Shown here: one piece after another, positions 6,545 through 13,711 of the stretch
Numbering within the stretch: position 1 is the stretch's first letter
Layout: each line of letters begins with the position of its first letter
Assembly: GCA_007571095.1 (NCBI GenBank)
Contig: RKSB01000114.1
Location: forward strand, 1 to 14,746
Source: K189A clade bacterium
Lineage (GTDB): Bacteria > Pseudomonadota > Gammaproteobacteria > Pseudomonadales > Azotimanducaceae
Reading direction: 5' to 3'
Length of the DNA stretch: 14,746 nt
Notes under the pieces: generated by a model
What the model was told of the DNA's origin: nothing
Database searches by the model: none
What the model saw: the letters and a program-made list of their open reading frames with translations, nothing else
Made by a program: the position numbers and the translations under genes

Positions 6545-8260
6545 ATGACTCGACAAATTTTCATCAGCCAGTCAAAAGGCCCGACAGACGCTCCTCTGTT
6601 ACACAAGACCATCGGTCAGGCTCTGGACGACGCCGCCGACAGGTTCGGTTCTTCAGATGCACTGGTTGTTCGTCACCAGAACATAAAGTGGACCTATTCG
6701 GAGTACCGGAATGAGATCGACCGTCTTGCCGCCGGCTTCCTGCGTCTTGGCATCCAGAAGGGTGATCGAGTGGGCATCTGGGCCCCCAACTGCTTTGAGT
6801 GGTGCCTGACGCAGTTTTCGACTGCTCGTATCGGGGCGATTCTGGTCTGCATCAATCCGGCTTACCGGTTGCACGAACTGGAATATGCCCTCAACAAGGT
6901 ACAGTGCAAACTGCTGGTGACCGCCGAGGCTTTCAAGACCAGCCAATATCTGGAGATGTTGCAGACACTGGCTCCCGAACTGAATCACTGCCCAGCCGGC
7001 GAATTGCATTCAGACAGGCTGCCCCACCTTGAAACGGTTGTTCGAATGGGTACAGGGCAGTCTGCCGGCATGTTGAACTTTGCCGATCTGTGCGGCCCGC
7101 TGACCACCGAGGATCAAGCGGCACTCGAAGAGCGTGCAGCCACCCTGTCACCGGAAGATGCAATCAATATACAGTTTACCAGCGGTACGACCGGATCACC
7201 CAAGGGTGCGACCCTGACGCATCTGAACATTCTGAACAATGCGCATTTTGTCGCCGGCGGCATGAAGCTTACGGAAAAGGACCGCCTGTGCATACCCGTT
7301 CCCCTGTACCACTGTTTTGGTATGGTGATGGGTAGTCTGGCCTGCATATCCCGAGGTGCAGCCGCGGTTTTTCCTGACTCGGCATTTGACCCGGTGACCA
7401 CGCTGGAAGCGGTAGCCGCTGAAAAATGTGCCGGTCTGCATGGCGTACCCACCATGTTCATAGCAGAACTGGATTGTTCCGACTTTCAGACCTTCGACCT
7501 GCATTCGCTCAGGACAGGTATTATGGCTGGTGCCCCCTGTCCGGTTGAGGTGATGAAACGGGTGATGAACGAGATGCACATGCAAGAGATACTCATCGCT
7601 TATGGTCAGACCGAACTGAGTCCGGTCAATCACATGACGGCCGCCGACGACCTGCTTGAAAAAAGGGTCTCTACGGTGGGTACAACCGGCCCCCATCTCG
7701 AGGTAAAAATCGTCGATGAAACAGGCAAGACGGTACCCGTCGGCCTACAGGGAGAAATCTGCTCCCGAGGCTATTCGGTGATGCTGGGTTACTGGGATGA
7801 TCTGGAAAAAACCGCCGAAACCATTGATTCGGATGGCTGGCTGCATTCAGGTGATCTTGGCGTCATGGACAGTGAAGGCTATGTCAAGATCACCGGCCGC
7901 ATCAAGGACATGATCATTCGAGGAGGCGAGAACATCTATCCGAGAGAGATCGAGGAGTTTTTGTACACGCACCCGGACATAGTCGAGGTTCAGGTGTTCG
8001 GAGTCCCTGATGAGAAATACGGCGAACAGGTCTGTGCCTGGGTTCAGACGCGCGAAAACGCCACACTGACTCGGCAGCAGGTGCTGGATTTTTGCGATGG
8101 CCAGATTGCGAAATTCAAGATACCCCGCTATGTAGATTTTGTAACCGAGTACCCGATGACGGTAACCGGCAAGCCGCAAAAATTCAGAATGAGAGAGATG
8201 GCGATTTCGGCACTCGGGTTGGCCGGTCAGTCTTCGGCATCCAGAGTTTTTTCTGATTAA
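6545..8260 (+). CDS. ACSF2-like AMP-forming acyl-CoA synthetase
   Basis: This 571-residue cytoplasmic enzyme belongs to the ANL superfamily. It activates a carboxylic acid with ATP to an acyl-adenylate and transfers it to CoA. The motifs are the P-loop FTSGTTGSPKG (211-221), YGQTELSP (353-360), GWLHSGDLG (431-439), the hinge GRIKDMIIRGGENIYPREIE (451-470) and the C-terminal catalytic Lys543 (TVTGKPQK). The N-terminal region (PLLHKTIGQALDDAADRF, WAPNCFEW, INPAYRLHELEYAL) reads like the ACSF2/medium-chain group, which takes medium-chain and aryl-alkanoic acids. The start has AGGA about 10 bases upstream. Placed after the amine dehydrogenase genes, it may activate the acid formed from the aldehyde product. 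The substrate cannot be read from the sequence. Confidence 0.92.
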   Translation: MTRQIFISQSKGPTDAPLLHKTIGQALDDAADRFGSSDALVVRHQNIKWTYSEYRNEIDRLAAGFLRLGIQKGDRVGIWAPNCFEWCLTQFSTARIGAILVCINPAYRLHELEYALNKVQCKLLVTAEAFKTSQYLEMLQTLAPELNHCPAGELHSDRLPHLETVVRMGTGQSAGMLNFADLCGPLTTEDQAALEERAATLSPEDAINIQFTSGTTGSPKGATLTHLNILNNAHFVAGGMKLTEKDRLCIPVPLYHCFGMVMGSLACISRGAAAVFPDSAFDPVTTLEAVAAEKCAGLHGVPTMFIAELDCSDFQTFDLHSLRTGIMAGAPCPVEVMKRVMNEMHMQEILIAYGQTELSPVNHMTAADDLLEKRVSTVGTTGPHLEVKIVDETGKTVPVGLQGEICSRGYSVMLGYWDDLEKTAETIDSDGWLHSGDLGVMDSEGYVKITGRIKDMIIRGGENIYPREIEEFLYTHPDIVEVQVFGVPDEKYGEQVCAWVQTRENATLTRQQVLDFCDGQIAKFKIPRYVDFVTEYPMTVTGKPQKFRMREMAISALGLAGQSSASRVFSD

Positions 8261-8396
8261 TACAAGGGTTTGGTCTTCGGTCATCCTTCTCTGACTACCG
8301 CCAAAAAATTGGCTGCACCTCCAGACCGGCGCGCAAGGTTCTCGGCCTTTCACTCGTCTGTGAACGGGCGAGAAACAAAACTTTTTACAGGAAAAG

Positions 8397-8405
8397 TGCT
8401 ATAAT
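8397..8405 (+). promoter_or_regulatory. Extended -10 promoter for the oxygenase gene
   Basis: TGCTATAAT at 8397-8405 is a perfect extended -10 element (TGN plus TATAAT) in a 186-base intergenic region. At the normal 16-18 base distance the upstream sequence is A-rich without a good -35 box, which is typical for extended -10 promoters. Transcription would begin near 8411-8412, about 35 bases before the GTG start at 8447. It suggests that the right-hand genes form their own transcription unit. The rest of 8261-8396 holds no gene that I can see. Confidence 0.55.
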
Positions 8406-8446
8406 ATTCCAAGACTACCTCGGTCAGGCTATAGCAGGAGAGAATC

Positions 8447-9595
8447 GTGGCATCCTATACGCTGGACAAGAGCAAATGGGGCGGTGCCAAAGCCTTTGAC
8501 AGGCTACTTGAGGACGTTCGTCAAAGGCGAGAGGAGTTTGAGAGGCAGCACCACATCAGTGCTGATGTCGTTCGTCAGTTTCAAAAGCTGGGACTGTATC
8601 GGGCCTTTGTGCCTCGGCGTTTCGGCGGTGATGAGCAGTCACCGGTGGATTTTCTGCTGGCCATCGAAGCCATTGCCCAGGCCGACGGCTCCGCCGGCTG
8701 GGTAGCCAGTTTCGGCATGAGTCCGACCTATCTGGGCGGCCTGCCCATGGAGACGCTGGAAGAGATCTGGCAGTCTCCCGACGATATTTTTGCCGGTGCC
8801 ACTTTTCCCGTTCATCCGGTTCAGGTGGTGGAGGGAGGTTATCTGGTCAAGGGCCGCTGGAAATGGGCAAGTGGCTGTAAATTTGCCCACCGGGTTGGCG
8901 TGGGCATTAAACCCAACGACAAGAATGCTCTGCCCAGCATAGCGGTCATGGACAGAGAGCAGGCTGAAATAGACGAATCGTCGTGGGGGGTTCACGGCAT
9001 GGCCGGCTCCGGCAGCTATGACCTGGTGGTCAATGACGTAGTGGTGCCTGAATCTCGCGTTTTTGTCAGAGGAGGCAAGCTCACACCGCCTGGAATCTTC
9101 TTCAAGTATCCGACCATCACGCTGGCTGCTCAGGTGTTGGCGGTGACCTCGGCGGGCGTGGCAAGAACAGCACTGGACACTGTGATTCAGGGGGCAACCG
9201 CTCGCCAGTCTGCCACCGGCGCGCCCAATATAGCCGACCGTACCTATGTCCAGATAGACATGGCCAAGGCAGACGCTCGACTGCGAGCCGCCCGATTGTT
9301 TTTTTACGACTCGGCTGCCGCCGCCTGGCATATTCTGGAGCAGGGCAATGACCTCGACCCCCACAGCATCAGCATGATGAGGCTGTCCACCAGCCATCTG
9401 GTAAGAGAATGTGCCGCAGTCGTTCGTACCGCCTATCACCTCTCCGGTATGGAGGCCGCTTATCTCGACAACCACCTGTCGCGTTGTTTTCGGGATGTAC
9501 ACATGCCCACGCAGCACGCCTTTATGGGAGAGATCAGTTACCAGAATGCCGGTGCGATGATGTTTGGCAAAGACCCCTTGCCAGGCTATCTCTAA
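8447..9595 (+). CDS. Flavin-dependent monooxygenase, acyl-CoA dehydrogenase fold (HsaA/HpaH-C2/IacA type)
   Basis: This 382-residue protein has the acyl-CoA dehydrogenase fold but resembles the oxygenase components of two-component flavin monooxygenases. These use reduced flavin from a partner reductase and O2 to hydroxylate an aromatic ring. Landmarks are ADGSAGWVASFG (79-90), the beta-domain segment VVEGGYLVKGRWKWASGCKFAH (127-148), and the C-terminal LSRCFRDVHMPTQHA, which mirrors the RFxRDxHxxxxHA pattern of HsaA-like enzymes and lacks the acyl-CoA dehydrogenase catalytic Glu. The start is GTG 8447 with AGGAGA at 8436-8441. The next gene encodes a flavin reductase, which supports the two-component reading. 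Candidate substrates are a 4-hydroxyphenylacetate-like phenol, an indole-acetate-like compound, or another hydroxylated ring. The family is clear; the substrate is not. Confidence 0.86.
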   Translation: MASYTLDKSKWGGAKAFDRLLEDVRQRREEFERQHHISADVVRQFQKLGLYRAFVPRRFGGDEQSPVDFLLAIEAIAQADGSAGWVASFGMSPTYLGGLPMETLEEIWQSPDDIFAGATFPVHPVQVVEGGYLVKGRWKWASGCKFAHRVGVGIKPNDKNALPSIAVMDREQAEIDESSWGVHGMAGSGSYDLVVNDVVVPESRVFVRGGKLTPPGIFFKYPTITLAAQVLAVTSAGVARTALDTVIQGATARQSATGAPNIADRTYVQIDMAKADARLRAARLFFYDSAAAAWHILEQGNDLDPHSISMMRLSTSHLVRECAAVVRTAYHLSGMEAAYLDNHLSRCFRDVHMPTQHAFMGEISYQNAGAMMFGKDPLPGYL

Positions 9596-9622
9596 AAGTC
9601 ATTAAAAGTCATTAAAGGTAAT
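9593..9622 (+). repeat. Three-unit 10-bp tandem repeat at the oxygenase-reductase junction
   Basis: TAAAAGTCAT occurs at 9593-9602 and 9603-9612, followed by the variant TAAAGGTAAT at 9613-9622. The first unit contains the oxygenase stop codon. Because the period is 10, the three TAA triplets fall in all three forward frames. The A-to-G change in the third unit creates AAAGG, which serves as the Shine-Dalgarno sequence 7 bases before the TTG start of the reductase. Confidence 0.9.
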
Positions 9623-9625
9623 TTC

Positions 9626-10582
9626 TTGGCAGGAAAAACAACAGCAAAAAGCGAATTTCGAAGAGCTCTGGCGCAGTTTCCCACCGGAGTCACTGTCATC
9701 ACCACTCGAGACCGTCAGGGTTCTCCCGTCGGCATGACGGTCAGCAGCTTTAACACGGTTTCACAGAATCCGCCGCTTGTTCTGTGGAGTATTGATAATA
9801 CTGCTCTCAGCCTGGATACCTTTACTCAGGCCGAGTACTTTGTTGTCAACGTACTCGCCCGAGACCAGTCTGATGTAGCCAACCAGTTTGCCCGCAGAAG
9901 CGAAGACAAGTTTACCGATACCGACTACAGCAACGGAGGCATCACCGCCTGTCCGGTACTCAAGGGTACAGCCGCCTGTCTTGAATGCAAAACCTGGTCG
10001 GTGTATGACGGCGGCGACCATCAGATCATCGTTGGTGAGGTTCTGAAGTACAGCTACAGCGACCAGACGACTCCGCTGGTGTTTTCGCAAAGCGGTTATG
10101 CCGTTCCCGTTCGGCACCCGACAACTCCCCAGACGCAGACAGACTTCGTCTCTTCGGACGGTTTTCTCGACAATTACCTGTTGTATCTTCTGCGGGCTAC
10201 GCACATCCTTTATTCGGCCGATTTATACCGGTTGTTGTTTGAGGAATGTGGAGTCAACCCCGAAGAATGGCGTGTCATGACGATACTGTTCGATTACCGC
10301 AAAATCAGTGTGGAGGGGATTGCAGCCATGACGTCCCGACCGCTTGAAGAATGTCGCGACACGCTGGATGCCATGCAGACTGCCGGCTACCTGACAGTCG
10401 ACGAGTCGTCTATCGTGCGTCCGACCGACCAAGGTCTTGAGTTGGCTGAACGTCTGATCGATACCGCTACTCAACACGAAAAGACCCTGACCGGATCGCT
10501 GGACGAAGCCCAACTGATCGCCCTGAAAGACAGCCTGAAGGGTATGTTGGGGCTGTTTCGGCATCTTGTTTCGATCGCTTGA
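9626..10582 (+). CDS. Flavin reductase fused to a MarR-like domain (HpaH-C1/HsaB-like)
   Basis: This 318-residue protein has two parts. Residues about 8-160 form a flavin-reductase FMN-binding split barrel (FRRALAQFPTGVTVITT, GMTVSSFNTVSQNPPLVLWSI, AEYFVVNVLA, GDHQIIVGEVL), which reduces flavin with NAD(P)H for the preceding oxygenase. Residues about 180-318 form a MarR-like winged-helix region (EEWRVMTILFDYRKISVEGIAAMTS, AGYLTVDESSIVRPTDQG). The same fusion and length are known from the reductase component C1 of Acinetobacter baumannii 4-hydroxyphenylacetate hydroxylase, where the MarR-like part senses the aromatic substrate rather than controlling transcription. The start is TTG 9626, set by the AAAGG created in the tandem repeat. 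Which effector it binds, and whether it binds DNA, are open. Confidence 0.9.
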   Translation: MAGKTTAKSEFRRALAQFPTGVTVITTRDRQGSPVGMTVSSFNTVSQNPPLVLWSIDNTALSLDTFTQAEYFVVNVLARDQSDVANQFARRSEDKFTDTDYSNGGITACPVLKGTAACLECKTWSVYDGGDHQIIVGEVLKYSYSDQTTPLVFSQSGYAVPVRHPTTPQTQTDFVSSDGFLDNYLLYLLRATHILYSADLYRLLFEECGVNPEEWRVMTILFDYRKISVEGIAAMTSRPLEECRDTLDAMQTAGYLTVDESSIVRPTDQGLELAERLIDTATQHEKTLTGSLDEAQLIALKDSLKGMLGLFRHLVSIA

Positions 10583-10583
10583 A

Positions 10584-10603
10584 GGAGAGTGATGGAGAGT
10601 GAT
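10584..10603 (+). repeat. 10-bp tandem duplication in the ribosome-binding region
   Basis: GGAGAGTGAT is present twice in direct tandem, at 10584-10593 and 10594-10603, just after the reductase stop (10580-10582). Each copy carries a GGAG ribosome site and the AT of an ATG. The second ATG (10602) is the likely start of the DUF485 gene. The first (10592) is out of frame and stops after five codons. Confidence 0.9.
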
Positions 10604-10865
10604 GGATAGCGAAAAGGCACTGCAAATTCGGCAAAAGATTCGCCAACGTTTCCTGTTTTCGGGCATGACGCTTGTTTTATATTTTGCGTTTGCACTCAAC
10701 TGGACGGATCTTGGTAGCGGTCTGCGTGAACCACTGGGCGACTCTTCCATCACCGGCTCTCTGCTGTTTTTTGTGTTGCTCATTGTCGTGTTCATCGGTT
10801 TTGAAATCCTGTTTATCCGTTATTCGACACGCCGCTCATCGAGAGACTCGTTCCGCCAGGCATGA
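10602..10865 (+). CDS. DUF485 (YjcH-like) small membrane protein
   Basis: This 87-residue protein has two hydrophobic segments, at about 18-33 (LFSGMTLVLYFAFALN) and 53-73 (SLLFFVLLIVVFIGFEILFIR), joined by a short polar loop, with a basic N terminus and a basic tail (RRSSRDSFRQ). This is the layout of the DUF485/YjcH family, which is typically encoded just before acetate-permease-type symporters, as here. Its role is not established; a small accessory subunit of the symporter is the common guess. I prefer ATG 10602 because GGAG at 10594-10597 is 4 bases upstream. GTG 10599 in the same frame is possible but too close to that site. Confidence 0.84.
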   Translation: MDSEKALQIRQKIRQRFLFSGMTLVLYFAFALNWTDLGSGLREPLGDSSITGSLLFFVLLIVVFIGFEILFIRYSTRRSSRDSFRQA

Positions 10866-10953
10866 TGAAGGAAACCAGCAGGCGATCATGTCTCCAGGAG
10901 CGGAAGCACTCGCAACCATCATTGGCTACTCGAAAAAACACGCCGAAAGTTAG

Positions 10954-12501
10954 ATGATCGGTTCGGCCTCTGTTGTAATGTTTCTGCTGTTTGTTGCAGC
11001 AACGCTGGCCATCAGCTATTGGGCCGCCCGTCGTACTCGCAGCAGCCAGGTCTTTTACACTGCCGGCGGCAAGATAACCGGTTTACAGAATGGCACCGCC
11101 ATCGCCGGCGACTATATGTCGGCGGCCTCCTTTCTGGGTATCACCGGGCTGATCTTTCTGGGCGGTTTTGACGGCCTGATATTCGCCATAGGTGCCTTTG
11201 CCGGTTGGCCAATCATGGTCTTTCTGCTGGCTGAAAGAGTACGCAATCTCGGCAGCTACACCTTTACCGATGTGGTGTCCATGCGCCTTGAGCAGAGCAA
11301 GACTCGAAGCGTTGCCATTCTCAGCACCGTGGTCGTCGTCATCCTCTATCTGATCGCCCAGATGGTGGGTGCCGGCAAGCTGATCCAGCTACTCTTCGGG
11401 TTACCCTATGAGGCGGCTGTTATCACTATCAGTGTTCTGGTCCTTGCCTATGTCACCTTTGGTGGCATGCTGGCAGCCACCTGGGTACAGATCATCAAGG
11501 CGGTGTTGCTGATATCCGGTGTGACCATCCTTGCCTTTCTGGTGCTCTGGAACTTCGATTTCAACCTGGAGAACCTGCTTTCGAGTGCCGTTCAGGAGCA
11601 CGAGGAGGGCACCGCCGTTCTGGCCCCGGGTGTCCTGTTTCAGGATCCGGTTCAGGTATTGACCATCATGGTCTCCATGATGTTCGGTACGCTGGGGCTG
11701 CCGCATATCCTGATGCGCCTGTTTACTGTGCCTGACATGCACGAAGCCAAAAAGTCGGCACTTTACGCTTCTGCATTCATCGGCTATTTCTACCTGGTTT
11801 TGATCGTTATCGGCTTTGGTGCCATATCCCTGCTATCAGGCGATTCGGCCTATTACGATGAGGCCGGCAGAATGATTGGCGGCAACAACATGACCGCCAT
11901 TCATCTGACTTCGGCGGTCGGCGGCGGCCTGTTGACAGGCTTTATGTCGGCTGTTGCTTTCGCCACCATACTGGCGGTTGTCGCCGGCCTGACGGTGGCA
12001 GTAACCGCCGCCATATCACATGACCTTTACGCTGAAGTCCTGTGCAAGGGCAAGCCGAATCCTGTTCAGGAACTGCGGCTGGCTCGTATTACAACAGTTG
12101 TCGTGGGTATCATTGCCGTACTGTTGGGCATCCTGTTTCAGAACGAAAATGTGGCCTTTATCGCCACCATGCCCATGGTGGTTTCGGCATCGGTAAACTT
12201 TCCCATTCTCTTTCTCTCCCTGTTCTGGCCCGGGTTAACGACTCGGGGTGCCGTTTGTGCTGCCTTGACGGGGCTGATTTCTTCGGTCGCCCTGATTGTC
12301 ATTGGTCCACAGGTCTGGGTGTCGGTGCTGGGTTTTGAAAAGGCAATCTTTCCTTACGATTACCCCGCACTCTTCACTCTGCCTCTGGCTCTGATTGTTG
12401 CTTGGTGGATGTCCAGAACAGATACCTCCGACCGAGCAGCAGAAGATCGGGCCAACTACGGCCGATTGCTGGCGACATCAGAGCTGGGCAAGGAAGTTTA
12501 G
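10954..12501 (+). CDS. ActP-like sodium:solute symporter (SSS family)
   Basis: This 515-residue inner-membrane transporter of the sodium:solute symporter family is closely like ActP, which imports acetate and other short monocarboxylates. Matching segments include FYTAGGKITGLQNGTAIAGD, YMSAASFLGITG, LIAQMVGAGKLIQLLFGLPY, FGGMLAATWVQIIKAVLL, GLPHILMRLFTVPD, GGNNMTAIHL, AVAFATILAVVAGLTVA and EKAIFPYDYPALF. About thirteen hydrophobic segments are visible. Unlike Escherichia coli ActP it begins directly at the first core helix, without the long leader. An in-frame TAG at 10951-10953 fixes ATG 10954 as the first possible ATG, and no strong ribosome site precedes it. In this context it may carry an aromatic or aryl-alkanoic acid, or recover acetate released by the pathway; both are inference. 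Confidence 0.93.
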   Translation: MIGSASVVMFLLFVAATLAISYWAARRTRSSQVFYTAGGKITGLQNGTAIAGDYMSAASFLGITGLIFLGGFDGLIFAIGAFAGWPIMVFLLAERVRNLGSYTFTDVVSMRLEQSKTRSVAILSTVVVVILYLIAQMVGAGKLIQLLFGLPYEAAVITISVLVLAYVTFGGMLAATWVQIIKAVLLISGVTILAFLVLWNFDFNLENLLSSAVQEHEEGTAVLAPGVLFQDPVQVLTIMVSMMFGTLGLPHILMRLFTVPDMHEAKKSALYASAFIGYFYLVLIVIGFGAISLLSGDSAYYDEAGRMIGGNNMTAIHLTSAVGGGLLTGFMSAVAFATILAVVAGLTVAVTAAISHDLYAEVLCKGKPNPVQELRLARITTVVVGIIAVLLGILFQNENVAFIATMPMVVSASVNFPILFLSLFWPGLTTRGAVCAALTGLISSVALIVIGPQVWVSVLGFEKAIFPYDYPALFTLPLALIVAWWMSRTDTSDRAAEDRANYGRLLATSELGKEV

Positions 12502-12534
12502 CCGTGCTCCAAAAGCGACAAAACAGAGGTTTCC

Positions 12535-13704
12535 ATGGCTGATTCGGCAAGTATTTCGGACAGACAGCAAGCCAAAAAGGTCAGGCTGGGCAGGGGCTGG
12601 GAGCCCTGGCCGGAATACGAGGCCGCTGCGACTGGTTTGATGGACTACTGGTATCCGGTTGCCTGGGCGAGGGCGTTGAAAAAGAAGCCTTTGCCAGTGA
12701 AGCTTTGTGGCAGGGATTTGATGCTTTTACGTGATGAAGACGGTACCGCCAGAGCCCTGCATGACCGCTGTGTACACCGTGGAGTCAAGCTCTCGCTCGG
12801 CAAGCAATGGTTTCCAGGTACCATCAGCTGCCCTTACCACGGCTGGACTTATCGCCTTCGGGACGGCGAACTGGTGGCGGTCATCACCGACGGCCCAGAC
12901 AGCCGAATGTGCAACCGTGCCGCAGTACAGGCCTATCCGGTCGAGGAACGTCTGGGTTTGCTCTGGGTATTCATGGGTGAAGCCGAGCCTTATCCTCTGA
13001 ATCGGCAACTGCCGGAGGAACTGGTACAGCCGCCCGCCTTTGCGATGGGCGGCAGAATCGAGGAGCGATCAGGCAACTGGCGGCTTTTTGCCGAGAACGG
13101 CTTTGATGAAGGGCACGCCAAATACCTTCACCGCACCTCAATCTGGCGCATCATGAAGGTCATGCCGACCTGGAATCTGATTCACATTGAAAAGCATGGT
13201 CGATGGCTTTACAGAATAGAGGACGAACGTTTCTGGGAAGCAGAGTTTCCCGGCCTCGGCAAGTGGACCAACAGCCGCTGGTGGAAAATCAAGCCGCACA
13301 TCAAACAGGGCAGGTCCCTTGGCAACACAGGCGGTGCGCGTCGCAACAACCCCTACATTGAAGCACAGAATTTTCCCGGATTCGCTTCACTGGCACTGCC
13401 CGGTATTCTGCGGATTGCCTACCCCAACTTTATTCACTACGAGTTTTATGTGCCCATCGACGAGTCCCACACACGTTATGTGGGTTTCATGGTGCAGTTC
13501 AAGAAGGGCCTGTCCCGATTGATCTTCTACCTCTGGTATCTGACCGGCATTCGCTGGATGTTTCACGGTAATTTCTCTGGCCAGGATCACTGGATGGTGG
13601 CCAACACCGACGCCCCTCCCGAGCGGCTTTATCGGCCGGACGAGTCGTTGATTGAGTGGAGAAAGCTGTTTGCCGGGCCGCATCCGCTTCGGGAAAAGCC
13701 CTGA
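12535..13704 (+). CDS. Rieske non-haem iron oxygenase, single-subunit, carbazole dioxygenase-like
   Basis: This 389-residue terminal oxygenase uses O2 and electrons from a separate reductase or ferredoxin to oxidise an aromatic substrate. The Rieske cluster site is CVHRG (79-83) and CPYHGW (99-104), giving Cys79, His81, Cys99 and His102. The catalytic iron site reads NGFDEGHAKYLH (188-199), giving His194 and His199, with Asp191 as bridging residue and Asp351 (SGQDHW) as third ligand. The stretch PGILRIAYPNFIHYEFYVPIDE (289-310) and the spacing resemble CarAa, the homotrimeric carbazole 1,9a-dioxygenase, and related single-subunit enzymes. No beta subunit, ferredoxin or reductase gene is adjacent. 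The start is ATG 12535 with AGAGGT just upstream. The substrate and the reaction type (dioxygenation, monooxygenation or O-demethylation) cannot be told from sequence alone. Confidence 0.91.
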   Translation: MADSASISDRQQAKKVRLGRGWEPWPEYEAAATGLMDYWYPVAWARALKKKPLPVKLCGRDLMLLRDEDGTARALHDRCVHRGVKLSLGKQWFPGTISCPYHGWTYRLRDGELVAVITDGPDSRMCNRAAVQAYPVEERLGLLWVFMGEAEPYPLNRQLPEELVQPPAFAMGGRIEERSGNWRLFAENGFDEGHAKYLHRTSIWRIMKVMPTWNLIHIEKHGRWLYRIEDERFWEAEFPGLGKWTNSRWWKIKPHIKQGRSLGNTGGARRNNPYIEAQNFPGFASLALPGILRIAYPNFIHYEFYVPIDESHTRYVGFMVQFKKGLSRLIFYLWYLTGIRWMFHGNFSGQDHWMVANTDAPPERLYRPDESLIEWRKLFAGPHPLREKP

Positions 13705-13711
13705 AGAACGG

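Noticed and set aside
8353..8372. Hairpin CTCGTC/GGCGAG as a terminator after the synthetase gene
   Set aside because: Only six pairs including a G-U, followed by an A-rich run rather than T residues; too weak to call a terminator.
8384..8405. TTTACA plus TATAAT read as a standard sigma70 promoter
   Set aside because: The spacer is only 10 bases; the TATAAT is better explained as an extended -10 element.
8639..9517. A 292-codon open frame on the - strand inside the monooxygenase gene
   Set aside because: The + strand protein has clear family motifs across this span; the - strand frame shows none and lacks a supporting ribosome site.
12535..13704. Rieske protein as a steroid 9-hydroxylase (KshA), giving a steroid-degradation cluster with the HsaA-, HsaB- and HsaD-like genes
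   Set aside because: The Rieske region CVHRGVKLS...CPYHGWTYR and the C-terminal half fit the carbazole-dioxygenase-like group better than KshA, and no other steroid genes are present. I keep it only as a remote alternative.
13652..13711. TTG at 13652 as the start of the hydrolase
   Set aside because: It would overlap the Rieske gene by 53 bases and add about 20 residues with no hydrolase-like character; GTG 13712 just after the Rieske stop is simpler.
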